Assembly: GCF_030408395.1 (NCBI RefSeq)
Contig: NZ_CP046980.1
Span: 372,001 to 436,000, forward strand
Source: Corynebacterium aquatimens
GTDB taxonomy: Bacteria; Actinomycetota; Actinomycetes; Mycobacteriales; Mycobacteriaceae
Length of the DNA stretch: 64,000 bases
Direction of reading: 5' to 3'
The position numbers and the translations under genes were made by a program. Within the stretch, counting starts at the first letter, position 1. Each line of letters begins with the position of its first letter. The notes under the pieces are model-generated. The model was given only the letters and a program-made list of their open reading frames with translations, ran no database searches and had not been told where the DNA came from. This document shows positions 56,075 to 64,000 of the stretch, piece after piece.

Positions 56075-57511
56075 CTAAGGTCCGGCCCAGGGGTCACCGC
56101 GTGGGCATGGTCGCTGATCCGGGCCCTGCCCGGGTGGCCGCTCCGGTGGGCCGGGCGGTGGTCTGTCGGGCGGCGGGCCGTCAGGTGGTGGTCCCGGGGG
56201 CGGTGGGCCGGCCGGTGGTCTGTCGGGCGGCGGGCCGGGTGGCGGGTCGTCAGGCGGGGGGCTCGGCGGGTGCGGGACGTCGCAACCAGCGCGCCAACAA
56301 TCGCTCACGAAGGTCCGTTCGGCCGTGGCGGGATCCTGGTCGAAGAGCTGTCGCATCGCCCCGTAGTGGTAATTATCGTGATTGTGCACTCGAGCACCGC
56401 TCGGGAACCGCCACACGTGGCCTGCCCCCTCGGGGACCACGCGGCCGATTTTTATCAGGTGAGGGGCTTGTTTGTGGGGGTCGTCGTCGTTAAGCCTGTT
56501 GTGATGGCGGCACAGCGGCACGAGGTTGGCCGCGTTGGTTTGTCCGCCGTGTTTCCATGCGGTGACGTGGTGCATCTCGCAGTTGTCGGCGGGGTGGCGG
56601 CATCCGGGGAAGGCGCAGACGGGGTACGCGGCGCTGACTAGGTCGCGCTGTTTGGCGTTCGCGGATCTGCTTGCGCGGTACAGGTTCACCGGCCCTTTCT
56701 TCGGGTGGAATAGCGCGAACTCCAATGCAGGTACGTGCGTAGAGAGATGGTGCGCGAGGAATTCGGCGCCGGTGATTGTCGTGCCGTCGCTAAGCTTGAG
56801 CACGATTTCGTCGCCGCGGCCGTCGAGGATCTCGCAGAGTTGCGGGAGTCCCACCATGATCAGCGGTCGCGGTTGTGCGTACGGCACGCCCACGGTAGGG
56901 AGGAGCTCGCCGTCGGCTATGGCAAGGTTGCCGCGGATTAGATCCTCGAAAGAATGAAGCATGTGCGTAGCGATCGGCGTGTTGGCGTCAAGTTCGCGCC
57001 GCAAGAAATGCTCGAGGTCCGCGAGGAGGCGTTCTTTCGCGTGCACGATCATCGTGCCCACGCCACCACGCGGGCGCGAAAACGACAGGCCCTCCCGCGG
57101 CGGCGTGGTGTCGCGCGGAATGATCTCGCGGGCCTTCGCGGCTAGAGCTTCGCATGAGCCCCGCACCCCAAGAAGCGTCAGCCGCAGCTCCCAGCGGGTG
57201 GCGGCATCGTCGACTTTCTTCAGGCGCTGCTCAATCATCATCAGTTTGTCCAGCGAGACGTCGTACGCTTTTGCTTTACGACGAGCCTTCTCCTGCCTTT
57301 CCCGAAACCTCCTGGGAGTCCGCCCGAAGTAGACAGAGTGGAGGGCCTCGAGGGCGCGTGCGTGCTCCGGTTTGATTGGTGCTTTCTTGGCGGCGTCACG
57401 GTCGAAGGTGGCCACGATGTCCATAGCGTGCGTAGTGATCGCGGCGAGGTAGCCGGCGAAATCGACCGCGGCCGGGCTGGCGGCGGTGGCAGTGTTCGTG
57501 CGTGGACCCAT
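56075..57511 (-). CDS. DUF222 / HNH endonuclease family protein
   Basis: A 478-aa protein. DUF222 (13E12-type) N-terminal region, and an HNH nuclease motif near residue 325: CAFPGCRHPADNCEMHHVTAWKHGGQ then NLVPLCRHHN, with the two CxxC-like pairs. The last about 65 residues are a Pro-rich repeat (PPPGPPPDRPP). ATG 57511 has a GGGGGG-type ribosome site. Such genes occur in many copies in actinobacterial genomes; function is unclear. Confidence 0.87.
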   Translation of the reverse strand: MGPRTNTATAASPAAVDFAGYLAAITTHAMDIVATFDRDAAKKAPIKPEHARALEALHSVYFGRTPRRFRERQEKARRKAKAYDVSLDKLMMIEQRLKKVDDAATRWELRLTLLGVRGSCEALAAKAREIIPRDTTPPREGLSFSRPRGGVGTMIVHAKERLLADLEHFLRRELDANTPIATHMLHSFEDLIRGNLAIADGELLPTVGVPYAQPRPLIMVGLPQLCEILDGRGDEIVLKLSDGTTITGAEFLAHHLSTHVPALEFALFHPKKGPVNLYRASRSANAKQRDLVSAAYPVCAFPGCRHPADNCEMHHVTAWKHGGQTNAANLVPLCRHHNRLNDDDPHKQAPHLIKIGRVVPEGAGHVWRFPSGARVHNHDNYHYGAMRQLFDQDPATAERTFVSDCWRAGCDVPHPPSPPPDDPPPGPPPDRPPAGPPPPGPPPDGPPPDRPPPGPPERPPGQGPDQRPCPRGDPWAGP

Positions 57512-57654
57512 GATCCCCCCTTCGTGTGTTCTGAGTGCTGTTTGTACACGCACCGTAGAACAAAAATTCACACCCCGCGCAGAGGACCGATTCAGCCTGT
57601 GGAATTCGATGAGTTATCCACAGGGCGAGGGTGGGGAGGGGGTCGTCGATAAGC
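57512..57654. other. HNH-clpC intergenic region, left part, with a DnaA-box-like 9-mer
   Basis: TTATCCACA at 57614-57622 equals the E. coli consensus DnaA box but is a single copy. A GCTTATCGACGA motif (minus strand) is at 57643-57654. No gene. Confidence 0.45.
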
Positions 57655-57671
57655 GTTCGCTACTGGCGAAC
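57655..57671 (+). promoter_or_regulatory. candidate ClgR operator upstream of clpC
   Basis: Perfect palindrome GTTCGC-TACTG-GCGAAC. ClgR of corynebacteria activates clpC and recognises CGC-N5-GCG with flanking T/A; this site fits with one difference in the spacer. Lies about 80 bp before the candidate -10 box. Confidence 0.65.
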
Positions 57672-57727
57672 AGCCGTGTGACATGCGCTAACGCTGAAGA
57701 AGGGGAGTTTTGGTCTGTGAGTGGGGA

Positions 57728-57754
57728 TTGTCTGACGCGCGCCGGCGTTATGGT
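57728..57754 (+). promoter_or_regulatory. candidate clpC promoter
   Basis: TTGTCT (57728-57733) and TATGGT (57749-57754), 15 bp apart. The AAGGGG ribosome site lies 7 nt before the ATG. Confidence 0.4.
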
Positions 57755-57808
57755 GGACAGAACTAATTTCACTTAGCTTGATTGCTTTAGCCTAAAAGGG
57801 GTTGCCAC

Positions 57809-60553
57809 ATGTTTGAGCGGTTTACGGATAGGGCGCGACGCGTCATCGTGCTCGCCCAGCAGGAAGCGCGCGATCTGAACCACAACTACATCGGGACGGA
57901 GCACATTCTGCTTGGCCTGATCCAAGAGGGGGAGGGCGTTGCGGCGAAGGCGCTGGAGTCGATGGGGATCAACCTCGACGACGTTCGCCGTGAGGTCGAG
58001 GAGATTATTGGCCGCGGCACCCAGCCGCACACGGGCCACGTGCCGTTCACGCCGCGCGCGAAGAAGGTGCTGGAGCTGTCCCTGCGCGAGGGCCTGCAGA
58101 TGGGGCACAAGTACATTGGTACCGAGTTCCTGCTGCTCGGTCTGATCCGCGAGGGCGACGGCGTGGCGGCGCAGGTGCTGACCAAACTCGGCGCGGACCT
58201 GCCGCGCGTGCGCCAGCAAGTGATTCAGCTGCTCAGCGGCTACGAGGGCGGCGAGGGGCAGAACCCGGAGACCGCAGAAAATCAGCCGGGCCCGTCGATG
58301 GGTGTCGGCCCCGGCCCGACCATCGGTGGACCGCGCAGCAGCGGCGAGCGCTCCAACTCTTTGGTGCTTGACCAGTTCGGCCGCAACCTGACCGCGGCGG
58401 CGAAGGAAGGCAAGCTGGACCCTGTCGTTGGGCGCGACAAGGAAATTGAGCGCATCATGCAGGTGCTTTCCCGCCGCACGAAGAACAACCCGGTGCTCAT
58501 CGGTGAGCCGGGTGTGGGTAAGACGGCGGTTGTTGAGGGACTGGCGCTGGACATCGCGAATGGCCGCGTCCCGGAAACCCTGCGCGACAAGCAGGTGTAC
58601 TCCCTGGACCTGGGCTCGCTGGTGGCGGGTTCGCGTTACCGTGGTGACTTCGAAGAGCGCCTGAAGAAGGTGCTGAAAGAAATCAACCAGCGCGGTGACA
58701 TCATCTTGTTCATCGATGAGATTCACACGCTGGTTGGCGCGGGCGCTGCGGAGGGCGCGATTGATGCGGCGAGCCTGCTGAAGCCGAAACTTGCGCGCGG
58801 TGAGCTGCAGACCATTGGTGCGACCACGCTGGATGAGTACCGCAAGCACATTGAGAAGGATGCTGCGCTTGAGCGCCGCTTCCAGCCGGTACAGGTCGAC
58901 GAGCCGAGTGTCGACGACACGATTCAGATCCTGAAAGGACTGCGCGACCGCTACGAGGCACACCACCGCGTGTCCTACACCGACGACGCGTTGGCGGCTG
59001 CGGCGAACCTGTCGGACCGCTACATCAACGACCGCTTCCTGCCGGACAAGGCCGTCGATCTTCTCGACGAGGCGGGTGCCCGCATGCGCATCAAGCGCAT
59101 GACCGCGCCAGCTGGGGTGCGTGAGGTTGATGATCGCATCGCGGAGGTCCGCAAGGAAAAAGAAGACGCAATTGACGCCCAGGACTTTGAGAAGGCGGCA
59201 GGCCTGCGCGACAAGGAGCGCAAGCTCACCGAGGAGCGCGCGGAAAAGGAAAAGAAGTGGCGCTCGGGCGAGCTCGAGGACATCGCCGAGGTGGGCGAGG
59301 AGCAGATCGCGGACGTTCTGGCTAACTGGACCGGTATCCCCGTGTTCAAGCTCACCGAGAGCGAATCCTCGCGTCTGCTCCACATGGAGGACGAGCTGCA
59401 CAAGCGCATCATCGGCCAGGAAGAGGCGGTCAAGGCTGTTTCGCGTTCGATCCGCCGTACCCGTGCGGGCCTGAAAGACCCGAAGCGTCCGAGCGGTTCG
59501 TTCATCTTCGCTGGCCCGTCCGGTGTGGGTAAGACGGAGCTGTCCAAGGCACTGGCTGAGTTCCTGTTCGGCGACGAGGACTCCCTGGTCCAGGTGGACA
59601 TGGGTGAGTTTCACGACCGCTTCACGGCGTCGCGCCTGTTCGGTGCCCCTCCGGGATACGTCGGCTACGAAGAGGGCGGCCAGCTTACGGAGAAGGTGCG
59701 CCGCAAGCCGTTTAGCGTCGTGCTTTTCGACGAGATTGAGAAGGCGCACAAGGAGATCTACAACACGCTTCTCCAGGTGCTCGAAGAGGGCCACGTTACC
59801 GACGGCCAGGGCCGCACCGTGGACTTCAAGAACACCGTTTTGATCTTCACCTCGAACCTGGGTACCTCGGACATCTCCAAGGCAGTAGGCCTGGGCTTCA
59901 GCGGCAACACCGCGACCGATTCCGAGGCGCAGTACGAGCGCATGAAGGACAAGGTCCACGACGAGCTGAAGAAGCACTTCCGCCCGGAGTTCCTCAACCG
60001 CATCGATGAGATCGTGGTGTTCAAGCAGCTCACGCAGGAAGAGATCGTCCAGATGGTCGAGCTCATGATCGCCCGCGTGGACAAGAACCTCGCGGCTCAG
60101 GACATGGGCATCGAGCTGACCGACAAGGCCAAGAACCTGTTGGCCCTGCGCGGCTTTGATCCGGTGCTGGGTGCACGTCCGCTGCGCCGCACTATCCAGC
60201 GCGAGATCGAGGACACCTTGAGTGAGAAGATCCTCTTCGGTGAAATCGGCGCCGGTGAAATCATCACGGTCGATGTCGAGGGCTGGGACGGCGACGTGGA
60301 GAACTCCCGCGACATCCGCGGCAACATCGCCCCGGATTCGAAGTTCACCTTCACGCCGCGCCCGAAGCCGCTGCCGGAAGGCACGTTCGACGAGATCGAC
60401 CCAGAAGACGTCCGCGACATCGACCCGGAGAACTTCCAAGAGCCGGCACACGTGCCCGCGGCGGGTTCAGACGACAGCGATGGCGACGACGACGGCGACG
60501 ATGCAGGCACCCTGCTCGAGCGCCCGCGTGACGACGGCCCGGAGCCTGCCTAG
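57809..60553 (+). CDS. clpC: Clp protease ATP-binding subunit ClpC
   Basis: A 914-aa AAA+ unfoldase for ClpP. Two Clp-N repeats (about 1-145), first AAA with Walker A GEPGVGKT near 232 and Walker [10 protein letters not shown], a UVR motif in [18 protein letters not shown], second AAA with [12 protein letters not shown] near 568 and [12 protein letters not shown], and arginine-finger helices. The C-terminal about 60 residues are acidic ([11 protein letters not shown]). A long reading frame on the opposite strand is a shadow. ClgR site upstream. Confidence 0.98.
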   Translation: MFERFTDRARRVIVLAQQEARDLNHNYIGTEHILLGLIQEGEGVAAKALESMGINLDDVRREVEEIIGRGTQPHTGHVPFTPRAKKVLELSLREGLQMGHKYIGTEFLLLGLIREGDGVAAQVLTKLGADLPRVRQQVIQLLSGYEGGEGQNPETAENQPGPSMGVGPGPTIGGPRSSGERSNSLVLDQFGRNLTAAAKEGKLDPVVGRDKEIERIMQVLSRRTKNNPVLIGEPGVGKTAVVEGLALDIANGRVPETLRDKQVYSLDLGSLVAGSRYRGDFEERLKKVLKEINQRGDIILFIDEIHTLVGAGAAEGAIDAASLLKPKLARGELQTIGATTLDEYRKHIEKDAALERRFQPVQVDEPSVDDTIQILKGLRDRYEAHHRVSYTDDALAAAANLSDRYINDRFLPDKAVDLLDEAGARMRIKRMTAPAGVREVDDRIAEVRKEKEDAIDAQDFEKAAGLRDKERKLTEERAEKEKKWRSGELEDIAEVGEEQIADVLANWTGIPVFKLTESESSRLLHMEDELHKRIIGQEEAVKAVSRSIRRTRAGLKDPKRPSGSFIFAGPSGVGKTELSKALAEFLFGDEDSLVQVDMGEFHDRFTASRLFGAPPGYVGYEEGGQLTEKVRRKPFSVVLFDEIEKAHKEIYNTLLQVLEEGHVTDGQGRTVDFKNTVLIFTSNLGTSDISKAVGLGFSGNTATDSEAQYERMKDKVHDELKKHFRPEFLNRIDEIVVFKQLTQEEIVQMVELMIARVDKNLAAQDMGIELTDKAKNLLALRGFDPVLGARPLRRTIQREIEDTLSEKILFGEIGAGEIITVDVEGWDGDVENSRDIRGNIAPDSKFTFTPRPKPLPEGTFDEIDPEDVRDIDPENFQEPAHVPAAGSDDSDGDDDGDDAGTLLERPRDDGPEPA

Positions 60554-60616
60554 CCGCGGCTAGGGCGGGTAGACGTCCCCGGCGGCTAGGCAGAGCCGAT
60601 ACGGCCGGCCCCGCGG

Positions 60617-61969
60617 CTAGGCCGGGCAGACTTGCGCCGGTGGCTTTCCCGCGAAGCGGTCGTCGACCCACGCGGCGATCGCCTCGGTCTCCGCGATGAG
60701 CGGCACGGCGTGGCTGATCCCCCGCCGTGTGAGCTCCTCCGACACGGGCACCGAGCGGAATTCTACGGTGGAGCCCAACGCGCAGTAGTCCCGCGCCATT
60801 TGCTTCGTCTGCTCAAACGGCACGATGGTGTCCTGCGGGCTGGCCAGCACCAACATCGGCGCGCTTAGCGGTACGGTTCCAAGCTTGTTGCGCACCAGCG
60901 CCTCGCGGACGCGGGGATCGTTGCGTGCGATGTCTGTCATTGCGCGGCCGGTGCGGGTCATGGAAGCGAAGTCGCCGGATGACAGTGAGCCTTCAATGAC
61001 GCAGGCGCTCGCGACGGCCTCGAGGTGGCGCCAGGCTTCCAAGGTGGCGTGCTCACCGATGGCAGCGGCGAACTCCGGGTAGGAATACGCGTAGCTAGCA
61101 ATCACAAAGGCTGCGACACCGGCTAGGGAGTCGTTTCCTTGCTCCAGCACCGCCAGCGGGTCCGCGGGCGCCGCTCCGGAGAAGGTGCCTACGACATTGA
61201 GTTCGGGCGCGTAGGCCGCGTGCAGTTCCGCGGCTGCCGCAGAGGCTCCTCCGCCTTGTGAGTAGCCGTAGAACACCACTTTCTCACCCGGCGCTACCAC
61301 TGCGCGCGCAGCGTCGATGACGGCGTGGCCTTGGTCGATCCGGTTGAGGTATGTGTGTGCGCCGGGGGTGCCTAGGCCGATGTAGTCGGTCACCACGACG
61401 CGGTAGCCGCGCCGCCAGAGGCTTTCGGCGAAAGGTGCTTCGTAGTTAATGTTCACCGATGAGCCGTTGATGCCGCCCAACATTGACGAGCCCGCGCTCG
61501 GTGCGCATTGATCGCCCATCCCGCGGGTGCCAGGCGCGATCACCACGGTGCCCTTGGGGTGAGCGTGGTCGTAGATCGCGCCGGTTACGGGGACGATCTG
61601 TCCGCGCTCGTTCGTCGTCGAGTAGCGAATGCGTTCGCCGTGTGAACCCCCGACTTTTTCACGCACGATGAGCTCACCGGGTCGCTGCGGCACGGCGGCG
61701 TGCGCACCTGCGTGGTTCGAGGAGCCCTCGCTTATCGACGACAGACTTGACGCCGCCATCCCCATTCCCAGGGTTGGTATCAGCAGCGAGGACAGTCCTT
61801 TAGACGACCCCGCTTCAGCCGCGCCTCGGGAGGAACTACTGGCTGCTTCGGCGTGCGGTGCGATGACACTGCTAAGACTCGCGGCTGTAATCGCCGCTGC
61901 CGCGATGCAGGCCAGGGAAGTACGGGCGCCGAAGCGGCGATTGTTTGTGTCAGAAAACCTCCTGATCAT
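60617..61969 (-). CDS. secreted lipase, LIP family
   Basis: A 450-aa protein. Signal peptide about 1-44 (SVIAPHAEAA). Alpha/beta hydrolase of the secretory lipase family (PF03583-type): FYGYSQGGGASAAAAELHAAYAPELN holds the nucleophile Ser; MLVLASPQDTIVPFEQ the Asp; ISHAVPL the His. Starts 4 bp after the first lipase stop, so the two are co-transcribed and translated. ATG 61969 is preferred; an AGGAGG lies just inside the coding sequence. Confidence 0.88.
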   Translation of the reverse strand: MIRRFSDTNNRRFGARTSLACIAAAAITAASLSSVIAPHAEAASSSSRGAAEAGSSKGLSSLLIPTLGMGMAASSLSSISEGSSNHAGAHAAVPQRPGELIVREKVGGSHGERIRYSTTNERGQIVPVTGAIYDHAHPKGTVVIAPGTRGMGDQCAPSAGSSMLGGINGSSVNINYEAPFAESLWRRGYRVVVTDYIGLGTPGAHTYLNRIDQGHAVIDAARAVVAPGEKVVFYGYSQGGGASAAAAELHAAYAPELNVVGTFSGAAPADPLAVLEQGNDSLAGVAAFVIASYAYSYPEFAAAIGEHATLEAWRHLEAVASACVIEGSLSSGDFASMTRTGRAMTDIARNDPRVREALVRNKLGTVPLSAPMLVLASPQDTIVPFEQTKQMARDYCALGSTVEFRSVPVSEELTRRGISHAVPLIAETEAIAAWVDDRFAGKPPAQVCPA

Positions 61970-61973
61970 GTCT

Positions 61974-63332
61974 TTAGAACGTACCGCAGTTTGATCGCGA
62001 TGGGACGCCATTGAAGCGGTCTTTGAGCCAGAGCAACGACGGCACCGCTTGCGTGAACATGCCGGTGGCGTGGTCGGGACCATATCGTGGCGCTAGCGGC
62101 GGGAGTCCATCGTTGGTGAGTGCAACGTTGGCGCCGAGCGAGCAGTGATCGCGCGCTAGTTGGACAACCTGGGCGGAAGGGACAAGGTCATCGCTGCCAC
62201 CGGTGCTCACCATGATTGGCGCCGATGGTTTGCGGCGGCCAAGTTTTTGGGAATCCAGGAGTTTGACAACCTCCTTATTGGACAGGAGAGCTTCGCTGAG
62301 CGTCTGGCCGGTGGTGGTGAAGGCGCGCGTGTCGCGAAGACCCCAGCGCACAATGTCGTCGGGGATGCAGGTGTTTGAGGTTTTCTGAAGGAATTCGCGG
62401 CCGCTCGGGGAGAGGTTTCGCTCGACGGATGCGCGGTACTGAGGGTAGCGGTCGACAACTCCGGCGACGGCGTATCCGAGCACGGCCAGGATCGCAGAGT
62501 TGTCCACGCCCTTCATGGTTTTCACAAGGTCAGCCGGGGGAGCACCCGCATACGTTCCCTTCACGTTGAGCTCTGGGGCGTAGGTCTTGTGCATCTCAGC
62601 TGCCGCAGCGGCGGCGCCGCCGCCTTGGGAGTATCCCCAAAACGCTACGGGGTTGCCCCGTGGGGTTACGGCGCGTGCGGCGTCGAGCATCGCGTGGCCT
62701 TCTTCGGTGTGGAGCACGTACGTGTGCGGCCCCGGGGTGCCCAGACCGATGTAATCAGTGACCACGACGCGCATACCCATCGAAGATGCGGCGACGTAGT
62801 TGGGCATCTCGTAGTTGATCCCTAGCGCCCGAGCTTTCGGATCGTACTGTCCGAGCAGGAGCGGGCCCCGTGACGGCGCGCATGCGTCCCCTGCGCCGCG
62901 GGTGCCAGGGCCGAACACGACGGTCGGTGTCGGACCAGCGCCGTTCCACTTCACCGCGGGCTCGATGACGAAGCCGGACACCGGCACGATCTTTCCGTCA
63001 ACGGTGGTGGATGTGTAGAGAATCCGGCGCGCAGAGCCTGGCAGCTGTTGCTTCCCGGTGATGTTGAGCAGGTTCGGGGCGTTCTGCTGTCGCAGAAGCG
63101 TGCCGGGCTTGGTCAGCTTGGCGGGTGCAACGGGGGCATCGTAGAAGGCGTCGTAGCCGTGCTTGGCATTGGAACCGGGCGCAGGCTGGGGGAAGTGGGC
63201 GGGAGCGCCTGCGCTGGCTGGAGCGCCGGCGGGAGAGGGAGCACCCGCGCCGGCGGGAGCCGCCGCGCCAAGAGCCAGGCTGATCACGGCGACAGCAGCA
63301 GCGACACCGCGGGAGAACCGGAGGGATTTCAT
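61974..63332 (-). CDS. secreted lipase, LIP family
   Basis: A 452-aa protein, paralogue of the next gene. Signal peptide about 1-28 (LGAAAPAGAG), then Ala/Gly/Pro repeats (SPAGAPASAGAPA) and the lipase fold with Ser in FWGYSQGGGAAAAAAEMHKTYAPELN, Asp in MVSTGGSDDLVP and His in PDHATGMF. Start at ATG 63332, 7 nt after TAGGTT (leaderless). First gene of the lipase pair; a palindrome next to its promoter may regulate it. Confidence 0.9.
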   Translation of the reverse strand: MKSLRFSRGVAAAVAVISLALGAAAPAGAGAPSPAGAPASAGAPAHFPQPAPGSNAKHGYDAFYDAPVAPAKLTKPGTLLRQQNAPNLLNITGKQQLPGSARRILYTSTTVDGKIVPVSGFVIEPAVKWNGAGPTPTVVFGPGTRGAGDACAPSRGPLLLGQYDPKARALGINYEMPNYVAASSMGMRVVVTDYIGLGTPGPHTYVLHTEEGHAMLDAARAVTPRGNPVAFWGYSQGGGAAAAAAEMHKTYAPELNVKGTYAGAPPADLVKTMKGVDNSAILAVLGYAVAGVVDRYPQYRASVERNLSPSGREFLQKTSNTCIPDDIVRWGLRDTRAFTTTGQTLSEALLSNKEVVKLLDSQKLGRRKPSAPIMVSTGGSDDLVPSAQVVQLARDHCSLGANVALTNDGLPPLAPRYGPDHATGMFTQAVPSLLWLKDRFNGVPSRSNCGTF

Positions 63333-63339
63333 GTGTAAA

Positions 63340-63363
63340 AACCTAGACCACCGTAGGGTGGTC
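63340..63363. promoter_or_regulatory. divergent promoters with a perfect palindrome (lipases / DUF4236)
   Basis: Minus-strand TAGGTT (63345 to 63340), 7 nt before the lipase ATG. Plus-strand TAGGGT (63354-63359), 6 nt before the DUF4236 ATG. The 18-bp inverted repeat GACCACC-GTAG-GGTGGTC (63346-63363) covers the plus -10 box and the minus -35 region, so one protein could control both directions. Confidence 0.6.
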
Positions 63364-63365
63364 AT

Positions 63366-63536
63366 ATGGGTGTTTACTACAGGCAGAAGAAAAAGATTGG
63401 GAAGAATTCGTGGCTGAACTTCTCCAAGTCGGGTGCCTCGGCCTCGACGAAGGTCGGTCCGGTCACCGTCAACTCCCGCGGCGGCGTGTGGGTGAACCTT
63501 CCCGGCGGGATGACCTACCGCGGTAAGTGGAAGTAA
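63366..63536 (+). CDS. DUF4236 mini-protein
   Basis: A 56-aa protein fitting the DUF4236 pattern: MGVYYRQKKKIGKNSWLNFSKSGASAS then VTVNSRGGVWVNLPGGMTYR. These are basic, beta-rich proteins of unknown function. Leaderless start, divergent from the lipases. Its last 22 bp overlap the end of mutY on the other strand. Confidence 0.75.
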   Translation: MGVYYRQKKKIGKNSWLNFSKSGASASTKVGPVTVNSRGGVWVNLPGGMTYRGKWK

Positions 63537-64000
63537 CCCCGTTCATCCTGGACCGCGAGACCGTCGTCTAGCAGGGTGTAAAGCGCGCGCGTGAGCTGCA
63601 CGTTATCGGGCCACAGAACGTCGATGGTGCTCTGCGGAATCGGCCCGGACGCCTCGCGCAGGCTCTTCATGATCAGCCCGCGTACTTGACGGTCGGTGCC
63701 CACAAACTTCTGGACCTTCTTTTTCACCATCTCTTCGGCGCTAGGTTCGGGGCGCCCTCGAGCGACCCATTCGCACGACTGCAGCAGCGGGCATGTGTCA
63801 CACGCTGGGTTTACGGCAGTGCACACCAGCGCGCCGAGTTCCATCAGGCCGGCGGAGAACTCTGGGCCGCCTTCGTCCGGCAGCAGTGCCGCGATTTCGG
63901 CGAATTCGGCTTTTCGCGGCTGCGCTATCGGCCGGCCTTTCACCGCACGCGTGTAGACCCTTCGAACATTCACATCAACCACCGGCACGTTGATTCCGTA
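63515..64000 (-). CDS. mutY: A/G-specific adenine glycosylase, 3' part (5' end outside window)
   Basis: The frame is open to the window edge (YGINVPVVDVNVRRVYTRAV continues upstream), so about 161 C-terminal residues are visible. The [4Fe-4S] ligands are C-x6-C-x2-C-x5-C in VCTAVNPACDTCPLLQSCEWV, and SAGLMELGALVC precedes. VDVNVRRV is the typical MutY helix-hairpin-helix lead-in. Repairs A opposite 8-oxoG. Confidence 0.9.
   Translation of the reverse strand, partial: YGINVPVVDVNVRRVYTRAVKGRPIAQPRKAEFAEIAALLPDEGGPEFSAGLMELGALVCTAVNPACDTCPLLQSCEWVARGRPEPSAEEMVKKKVQKFVGTDRQVRGLIMKSLREASGPIPQSTIDVLWPDNVQLTRALYTLLDDGLAVQDERGYFHLPR

Noticed and set aside
57614..57622. Consensus DnaA box TTATCCACA suggesting an origin
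   Set aside because: Single copy, no AT-rich unwinding region, no dnaA/dnaN nearby.
57773..60451. 892-codon open frame on the minus strand inside clpC
   Set aside because: It is the codon-phase shadow of a GC-rich, highly biased gene; clpC on the plus strand has full family motifs.

Overview
The window is chromosomal DNA of a mycolic-acid-containing Corynebacterium. The evidence is the gene order and gene content: groEL2 followed by tiny PorA/PorH-like porin genes and then ppk2; a tilS-hpt-ftsH-folE-folP-folB-folK string; lysS followed shortly by clpC; and an intact IS1249-type insertion sequence. Many genes start on an ATG or GTG lying 6-8 nt after a TANNNT -10 box, so leaderless transcripts are common, as expected in Actinobacteria. 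No rRNA, tRNA or CRISPR array was seen.

Layout. 1-585: gene-poor left edge with 17-bp tandem repeats and a duplicated 70-bp hairpin element. 586-4591 (minus): cardiolipin synthase, exonuclease III, a GNAT protein and peptide deformylase. 4607-7308 (plus): DUF3263 protein, LytR_C envelope protein, YbdK-type glutamate-cysteine ligase. 7336-13955 (minus): mrpACDEFG Na+/H+ antiporter operon. 14143-14867 (minus): a small protein made of a LeuA-type regulatory domain, preceded by a 22-codon branched-chain amino acid leader peptide whose Leu codons can base-pair with the downstream Shine-Dalgarno sequence. 14993-18448: divergent M20 peptidase and OPT transporter. 18624-22464: CIRCE-controlled groEL2, then six small porin-like genes arranged as three pairs. 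22478-23882: IS1249-like element with its target duplication. 24300-25911: ppk2 and an enoyl-CoA hydratase family gene. 26112-30504 (minus): MarR regulator plus a 1314-aa Pls/PosA-like single-module NRPS. 30562-31789: divergent rhodanese and a degenerate sortase-like membrane protein. 32080-39201: three CAP-domain surface proteins interleaved with ppa, dacB, tilS and hpt. 39414-47119: ftsH, the folate genes, DUF3180, a two-TM coiled-coil protein and a Rossmann-like protein. 47144-52404: a cluster of one-TM envelope proteins, including a J-domain-like protein without HPD, a receptor-like pseudokinase and a lipoprotein. 52416-60553: lysS, a lipoprotein, a TM2 protein, a DUF222/HNH protein and clpC. 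60617-64000: two tandem secretory lipases, a divergent DUF4236 mini-protein, and the 3' part of mutY.

The most interesting items are: the leader peptide and Shine-Dalgarno-masking structure ahead of a stand-alone LeuA regulatory domain (14143-14867); a dispersed 12-mer GCTTATCGACGR present 14 times in the window, hundreds of times above expectation; the three-pair porin array; a pseudokinase/J-like cluster; a catalytically dead sortase-like protein; and several divergent promoters whose two -10 boxes overlap.
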